Assembly (NCBI GenBank): GCA_016929465.1
Contig: JAFGIT010000042.1
Location: forward strand, 1 to 9,646
Length of the DNA stretch: 9,646 nt
Source of the DNA: JAFGIT01 sp016929465 [NCBI: Candidatus Coatesbacteria bacterium]
GTDB taxonomy: Bacteria; B130-G9
Direction: 5' to 3'
A program made the translations under genes and the position numbers. Below the pieces are notes generated by a model that was not told where the DNA came from, did no database searches, and saw only the letters and a program-made list of their open reading frames with translations. This document shows positions 6,834-9,646 of this stretch, in pieces. The first letter of the stretch is position 1. Every line of letters starts with the position of its first letter.

Positions 6834-7622
6834 CTATTTGCCGTATGTTACGAATTTCCTTTTGCCGGGCATCGGGGTGGGGGTCTGTTGTGGCAAGCGT
6901 GGAAGTTGAGGCTCCGACAAGTATTTCTGGGGGAAGTCTGGTTGCATTGACCTGCTGCGTCCTTTGCGACTGCGCGCTTGACTTATTTGGGGACGCCGGC
7001 GGTGGTTCCTGTACTTATTCAGAACGCACTCATCCATAATTGGGATAAATAGTCTTCCCGTCGCCCTTCCTTTTAATTCGATGTAATCTCCCTTATTGAG
7101 ATGTAATATTTTGTTATCTTGCCCTTTAAGCAGATTGCAGTGGGCATACTCCAACTGTCCCCCGATCTCTATGTAGATAGCACCTAGCGATTCGCCGATC
7201 TCTTGTGCCGTGCCGTAGACTATTATCACTTGATCTTTGTACTCTCTGTCTGCTCTGACCCGATTTGCTTCATATTCTCTATGGAGGCGAATTGCTGAAA
7301 CTCTGTGTTTGGGCCGCTCGCAAATCATTGCATCGATTTTATCACGATCAGTCTCAGACCATCTTCGTCGATACATTTCGACTGGAGGCCCTTCCTGCAG
7401 CCATTCTTGGGAGTGCACCCGTTGATTGCGCACCTCCAAGTCGGCATCCTGCTTCTCCAGATATTCCAGAATCCCCGAATCTGTCAGATCTCTTTGCTGC
7501 ACTGGCATTCGCGCGTTGTCATGTGACCACTCTGATTCTGCCCAAAAACCAAAAGCGGCTAGAACGAAAATAGCTAGAAGGCACAATAATTGCCACCGCC
7601 TGGGTATTGATTCCCTATTCAT
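6834..7622 (-). CDS. Membrane-anchored protein with tRNA_anti-like OB-fold domain
   Basis: The ATG at 7622 is chosen because GAGGG lies 7 nt upstream and the protein then begins with a membrane segment; a longer frame to 7661 adds 13 residues with no such support. The product has 262 aa. Residues about 10-27 (LLCLLAIFVLAAFGF) form a signal anchor. Residues about 35-110 are polar and probably helical. Residues about 113-202 match the tRNA_anti-like OB-fold family (PF12869) in pattern: YEANRVRADREYKDQ, IIVYGTAQEIG, AHCNLL, LHLNKGDYIELKGRATG, then DECVL. Members of this family are mostly uncharacterised exported or membrane-tethered proteins. The tail (about 205-262) is rich in Arg, Ser, Pro and Gln and is probably disordered. 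The ligand is unknown. It is divergent from the 7793-8334 unit. Confidence 0.8.
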   Translation of the reverse strand: MNRESIPRRWQLLCLLAIFVLAAFGFWAESEWSHDNARMPVQQRDLTDSGILEYLEKQDADLEVRNQRVHSQEWLQEGPPVEMYRRRWSETDRDKIDAMICERPKHRVSAIRLHREYEANRVRADREYKDQVIIVYGTAQEIGESLGAIYIEIGGQLEYAHCNLLKGQDNKILHLNKGDYIELKGRATGRLFIPIMDECVLNKYRNHRRRPQISQARSRKGRSRSMQPDFPQKYLSEPQLPRLPQQTPTPMPGKRKFVTYGK

Positions 7623-7659
7623 GCAAGATCCCTCGCAGGCTATGTCAACCTTACCATGC

Positions 7660-7688
7660 AATATAACTATTCTCAGTTAGTATGAGAA
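7660..7688 (-). promoter_or_regulatory. Promoter-like boxes for the OB-fold gene
   Basis: On the minus strand TTCTCA (7688-7683, four of six) and TATATT (7665-7660, five of six) are separated by 17 bp. The start of transcription would fall about 30 nt before the ATG at 7622, leaving room for the GAGGG site. The -35 box lies inside the dyad at 7668-7690. Confidence 0.45.
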
Positions 7689-7690
7689 TA
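7668..7690. promoter_or_regulatory. 8-bp dyad, candidate operator between divergent genes
   Basis: TATTCTCA (7668-7675) and TGAGAATA (7683-7690) are perfect inverted repeats around a 7-nt spacer. The dyad covers the -35 box and spacer of the minus-strand promoter-like boxes. This is what an operator for a dimeric repressor would look like. No regulator gene is present nearby. Confidence 0.4.
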
Positions 7691-7733
7691 TTCAGATTCA
7701 TTGAAGTAGCAAGAGAAAATAAATAGAATCGAC

Positions 7734-7760
7734 TTGACAATTCACCTTCGCCCTGATAGT
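7734..7760 (+). promoter_or_regulatory. Promoter-like boxes for the 7793-8334 unit
   Basis: A perfect TTGACA lies at 7734-7739. The best -10 candidate is GATAGT (7755-7760, four of six) at a short 15-bp spacing. It would start a transcript about 25 nt before the ATG of the small ORF at 7793. Confidence 0.35.
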
Positions 7761-7792
7761 GATTCCATGAGCTTGTGAGGAGAGAGCTTGCT

Positions 7793-7867
7793 ATGAAGGC
7801 TGGCGAGAATCCAAAGAGCTTCGATTCACTAACCGATATTCACATGCATCTTAGCAGTATTGAATAG
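7793..7867 (+). CDS. Possible 24-residue leader ORF
   Basis: The ATG at 7793 follows a strong purine-rich site, GAGGAGAGAG (7777-7786), and the frame runs 24 codons to TAG at 7865-7867. It ends 5 nt before the ATG at 7873, whose own ribosome binding site is poor. This suggests translational coupling, so the small ORF may serve mainly to load ribosomes for the next gene. The peptide starts MKAGENPKSF and is polar, with no membrane segment. I do not recognise it. An alternative is that only the 7873 frame is real and the purine-rich site is incidental. Confidence 0.4.
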   Translation: MKAGENPKSFDSLTDIHMHLSSIE

Positions 7868-7872
7868 GCCAA

Positions 7873-8334
7873 ATGAGAGAGACAATCCTGATCGGCCTGG
7901 TGTTTCTGACTCTCATAGGTGGAGTGATCGGTATCCGATTCTACACAGAGGCCACGAGCGACACTCACGCCGCTGCTGAAGAAGCAGGCCGCTTTGAGCG
8001 CGAGCAGGTTATTAGAGCTGCGACGCTTAAGGTCAGAGAGAGACTTCGGAGAGAAGAAGAAGAGTTCCAGCAGAGTCTGGCGGAGATTAGATGCGATAGC
8101 GGGGCCTATGCAGGATCTACCCATTCACAGCCCCCGCCCGATCCTGGAGACTATCCGAAGGACAGGTTTTCGGAGCTACTTGAGTGGAATCAGCAGTGGT
8201 TGATAGAGCAAAATCGCCGCCCAATAGGCGAACGTCAAAAGGCCTGGGAGGAGCACGCAAACGACGCTCGAACAAAGTGGCTGAATGCTGAGTCCGCACG
8301 CAGAGAAGCGGAATATTACCGGCGAAATCGATAG
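7873..8334 (+). CDS. Hypothetical membrane-anchored coiled-coil protein
   Basis: This is a 153-aa product of unknown family. Residues about 5-22 (ILIGLVFLTLIGGVIGI) form one N-terminal membrane anchor. Residues about 34-70 are a highly charged helix (REQVIRAATLKVRERLRREEEEF) likely to form a coiled coil. A short proline-rich link (QPPPDPGD) follows, then a second charged helical part (about 98-153) ending EAEYYRRNR. The body would face the periplasm or cytoplasm depending on topology. Only AGG (7866-7868) precedes the ATG, overlapping the stop of the small upstream ORF, which fits coupled translation. The divergent OB-fold protein is also membrane-anchored; a shared role is possible but unproven. 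Confidence 0.65.
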   Translation: MRETILIGLVFLTLIGGVIGIRFYTEATSDTHAAAEEAGRFEREQVIRAATLKVRERLRREEEEFQQSLAEIRCDSGAYAGSTHSQPPPDPGDYPKDRFSELLEWNQQWLIEQNRRPIGERQKAWEEHANDARTKWLNAESARREAEYYRRNR

Positions 8335-8378
8335 TAGCTAACAATCCCCCACAGACCTGCCATCAGAGAGAGAATGTT

Positions 8379-8477
8379 ATGAATGATAATCGGGTCCTTA
8401 ATTCAATCCCAAAATACCAGTGTATGTCCTTGCATAAGTTGCGGATCACTCCATCCCATAGGTCGGCGCTAATATAG
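8379..8477 (+). CDS. Doubtful 32-residue ORF
   Basis: The ATG at 8379 has GAGAGAGA (8365-8372) about 6 nt upstream and 32 codons follow to TAG at 8475-8477. It lies 44 bp after the coiled-coil gene in the same direction. The peptide (MNDNRVLNSIPKYQ...) is not recognised and this could be chance. Confidence 0.15.
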   Translation: MNDNRVLNSIPKYQCMSLHKLRITPSHRSALI

Positions 8478-8547
8478 CAGAAAAGCATGAATCCTGTTCC
8501 ATTATGAATAGGGGTCGTTAGGACCACCTTCGGCATTCGTGCCCCAG

Positions 8548-8712
8548 ATGGCTCCAGGATGGGTCACACAGTCTCAGTTGCGGAACGGTGGTCATTTCGC
8601 TAAATCGGGTATGCAATACGCATACGAACTGATAGCGGAGCAGCTACGACATTATTTCCAAAAGGAGCTCGGCTTCCTCTTGCACGAAGTAAACCGCATC
8701 AGGGCCAGGTAG
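8548..8712 (+). CDS. Doubtful 54-residue ORF, possibly a gene remnant
   Basis: The frame from ATG 8548 to TAG 8710-8712 encodes 54 residues. The second half (YAYELIAEQLRHYFQKEL, then FLLHEVNRI) has the pattern of an amphipathic helix, which is more protein-like than neighbouring frames. No clear ribosome binding site precedes ATG 8548 or the in-frame GTG 8539. It may be chance or the end of a decayed gene; no family is recognised. Confidence 0.2.
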   Translation: MAPGWVTQSQLRNGGHFAKSGMQYAYELIAEQLRHYFQKELGFLLHEVNRIRAR

Positions 8713-8802
8713 ACTCTCTGCAAGGTGAACTGCATAGGCCGCATTTTGCCCCTAATTATGGGGAATAGGCGGAAGATCAATGCGTGACTATTCTTTCGCC
8801 TT

Positions 8803-9414
8803 TTATGCTTTGATCTTATGGATGAACTCCTTGTCAATCACCACTCTCTCATCACAAGCCTCAAGCAGCTCTCTGTTGAAAGGTAGTTCGGTCGAGTAAT
8901 AGAGTTCGACAATCGTGCCCGAGTCTTTAGCCACTTGGATGGCCGGGATGAAATCGCTGTCCGCTATAACGATAACAGATCTCTGAATGAGGCCCGCCAC
9001 ACTTAGCCTGGTGAGGTCCAGCGTCAGCAGTATGTCAACGTTCTTTTGGGTGAATTTGGGCCCTGTTGCAGTATCGATCCTAGCCAAGCGCCCCAACCTC
9101 ACCTGGAAGCGAGGTAGATTCTCGAGTGCTTTTCTGAAGTTATCAAAGCCCCGCTGGCGATTCTTGTCGTCTGCGGAAGGTGATGCAGGCACGAATGGAG
9201 GACAGTCGTAATAGTATGTTCGCAGACGTTCGTAGCCGCGGGAGACTTCATTCGAAAACTTGAGGTAGCAGATCTTGGGTGAGTTGAACTCTTGGAGCAG
9301 CTTCTTTGCGTAACCGCCATCAATGAAGACCGAGTATCTAAGCAAAAATGTCCTCGGACCTGTAAAAAAAGCAACCAGCGACCGGCGCACGGGGCGCCGA
9401 TCACTGGGGCGCAT
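8803..9414 (-). CDS. NYN-domain (LabA/DUF88-type) putative ribonuclease
   Basis: The product has 203 aa from ATG 9414, which has GAGAGG (9428-9423) 8 nt upstream. NYN domains are PIN-like metal-dependent RNases. The acidic residues expected for this fold are visible: Asp32 in SVFIDGGYAKKLL, Asp127 and Asp133 in QKNVDILLTLDL, and Asp152/Asp154 in IADSDFIPAIQVAK. The YYYDCPPF segment and the F-x-V-x-LG-x-L strand also fit. The end, CDERVVIDKEFI, is typical. The 22 or so residues before the first beta strand are Arg-rich and unusual. A start at TTG 9345, with AGGA 5 nt upstream, would remove them and give a family-like beginning (MLRYSVFIDGG, 180 aa). An in-frame TTG at 9420 is also possible. 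The RNA target is unknown and no toxin or antitoxin partner is visible. Confidence 0.88.
   Translation of the reverse strand: MRPSDRRPVRRSLVAFFTGPRTFLLRYSVFIDGGYAKKLLQEFNSPKICYLKFSNEVSRGYERLRTYYYDCPPFVPASPSADDKNRQRGFDNFRKALENLPRFQVRLGRLARIDTATGPKFTQKNVDILLTLDLTRLSVAGLIQRSVIVIADSDFIPAIQVAKDSGTIVELYYSTELPFNRELLEACDERVVIDKEFIHKIKA
9364..9402 (-). promoter_or_regulatory. GC-rich hairpin plus T-run near the NYN gene start
   Basis: Bases 9380-9388 and 9394-9402 pair over 9 positions, including one G-T wobble, around a 5-nt loop. On the minus strand seven T residues (9370-9364) follow after a 9-nt gap. The gap is long for an intrinsic terminator, but the position between ATG 9414 and TTG 9345 would suit an attenuator or a translation-control stem if TTG 9345 is used. 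Confidence 0.35.
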
Positions 9415-9453
9415 TTTCAATGCCTCTCAGAAGCACATCCAAAAGGCATGGGC

Positions 9454-9483
9454 ATTATTCGTAGAATAAAACAAATATGTCCA
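9454..9483 (-). promoter_or_regulatory. Promoter-like boxes and palindrome upstream of the NYN gene
   Basis: On the minus strand TGGACA (9483-9478) and AATAAT (9459-9454), each five of six consensus bases, are 18 bp apart. The transcript would start about 33 nt before ATG 9414. A perfect palindrome, TTATTC-GTA-GAATAA (9455-9469), overlaps the -10 box and could be an operator. Confidence 0.45.
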
Positions 9484-9646
9484 CGTACTGGTGTCGAGTC
9501 AAGCAACACGTAACTTTACACCTCCAATTGTCCTGCATTCAAATCCTATCTTATCGGAGGTTATTAACACGAATTGTGCTGCGGCTCCAAGAACTCTCCC
9601 GACTAATTTCTCAATTATAGAGGAAGAAGCGCGTGTGGCATCTATC

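Larger units (their letters stand above)
8335..8802. other. Gene-poor stretch with two very short frames
   Basis: No gene of normal length is visible on either strand. Two short + strand frames, listed separately, are the only candidates. A minus-strand frame from TTG 8837 to 8652 overlaps the NYN gene end and looks like a shadow. CCCC/GGGG (8749-8752 and 8759-8762) form a weak hairpin between the convergent gene ends, with no T-run. Confidence 0.45.

Noticed and set aside
8652-8837. 61-aa minus-strand frame starting at TTG 8837
   Set aside because: It overlaps the end of the NYN gene and has a rare start codon and a random, very basic composition.
9541-9646. Possible gene start on + after GGAGG (9556-9560)
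   Set aside because: The only nearby starts are TTG/GTG frames of about 10-14 codons that end before the window edge.

Overview
The window is bacterial DNA in two parts that meet at a tRNA gene. Bases 1 to about 6170 carry large secreted, repeat-rich proteins, all on the + strand. Their build is a signal peptide, an N-terminal module, then Ig-like or parallel beta-helix repeats. Such proteins are common in uncultivated or candidate-phylum bacteria from environmental metagenomes. No gene here is a reliable taxonomic marker, so the lineage is left open. Shine-Dalgarno sequences, ATG/GTG starts and a tRNA with an encoded CCA end fit a bacterium.

Left part, in order: the 3' end of a gene cut by the window edge (2-316); a GC-rich double hairpin (331-360); an 1088-aa exported protein with a transglutaminase-like Cys/His core and two C-terminal Ig-like domains (397-3663); a gene-free stretch holding a 72-bp perfect direct duplication built from hairpins with a constant GCTCGA loop, plus an inverted diverged copy (3694-4002); and a 675-aa right-handed beta-helix protein (4140-6167). 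The last domain of the cut gene is nearly the same as the last domain of the 1088-aa protein, so these two are tandem paralogues.

A tRNA-Arg(UCU) gene lies at 6269-6345. The right part is more AT-rich, less densely coding, and has genes on both strands. It holds a minus-strand membrane-anchored protein with a tRNA_anti-like OB-fold (6834-7622). Divergent from it is a plus-strand unit made of a possible 24-residue leader ORF (7793-7867) and a membrane-anchored, probably coiled-coil protein (7873-8334). A gene-poor stretch follows, then a minus-strand NYN-domain (LabA/DUF88-type) putative ribonuclease (8803-9414). The 7623-7792 interval between the divergent genes holds promoter-like boxes and an 8-bp dyad.

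I see no complete transposon, CRISPR array, phage module or recognisable multi-gene defence system. The most distinctive signal is the hairpin repeat family at 3694-4002. Its inverted copy differs from the direct copies only by transitions, and those changes keep or improve the stem pairing.
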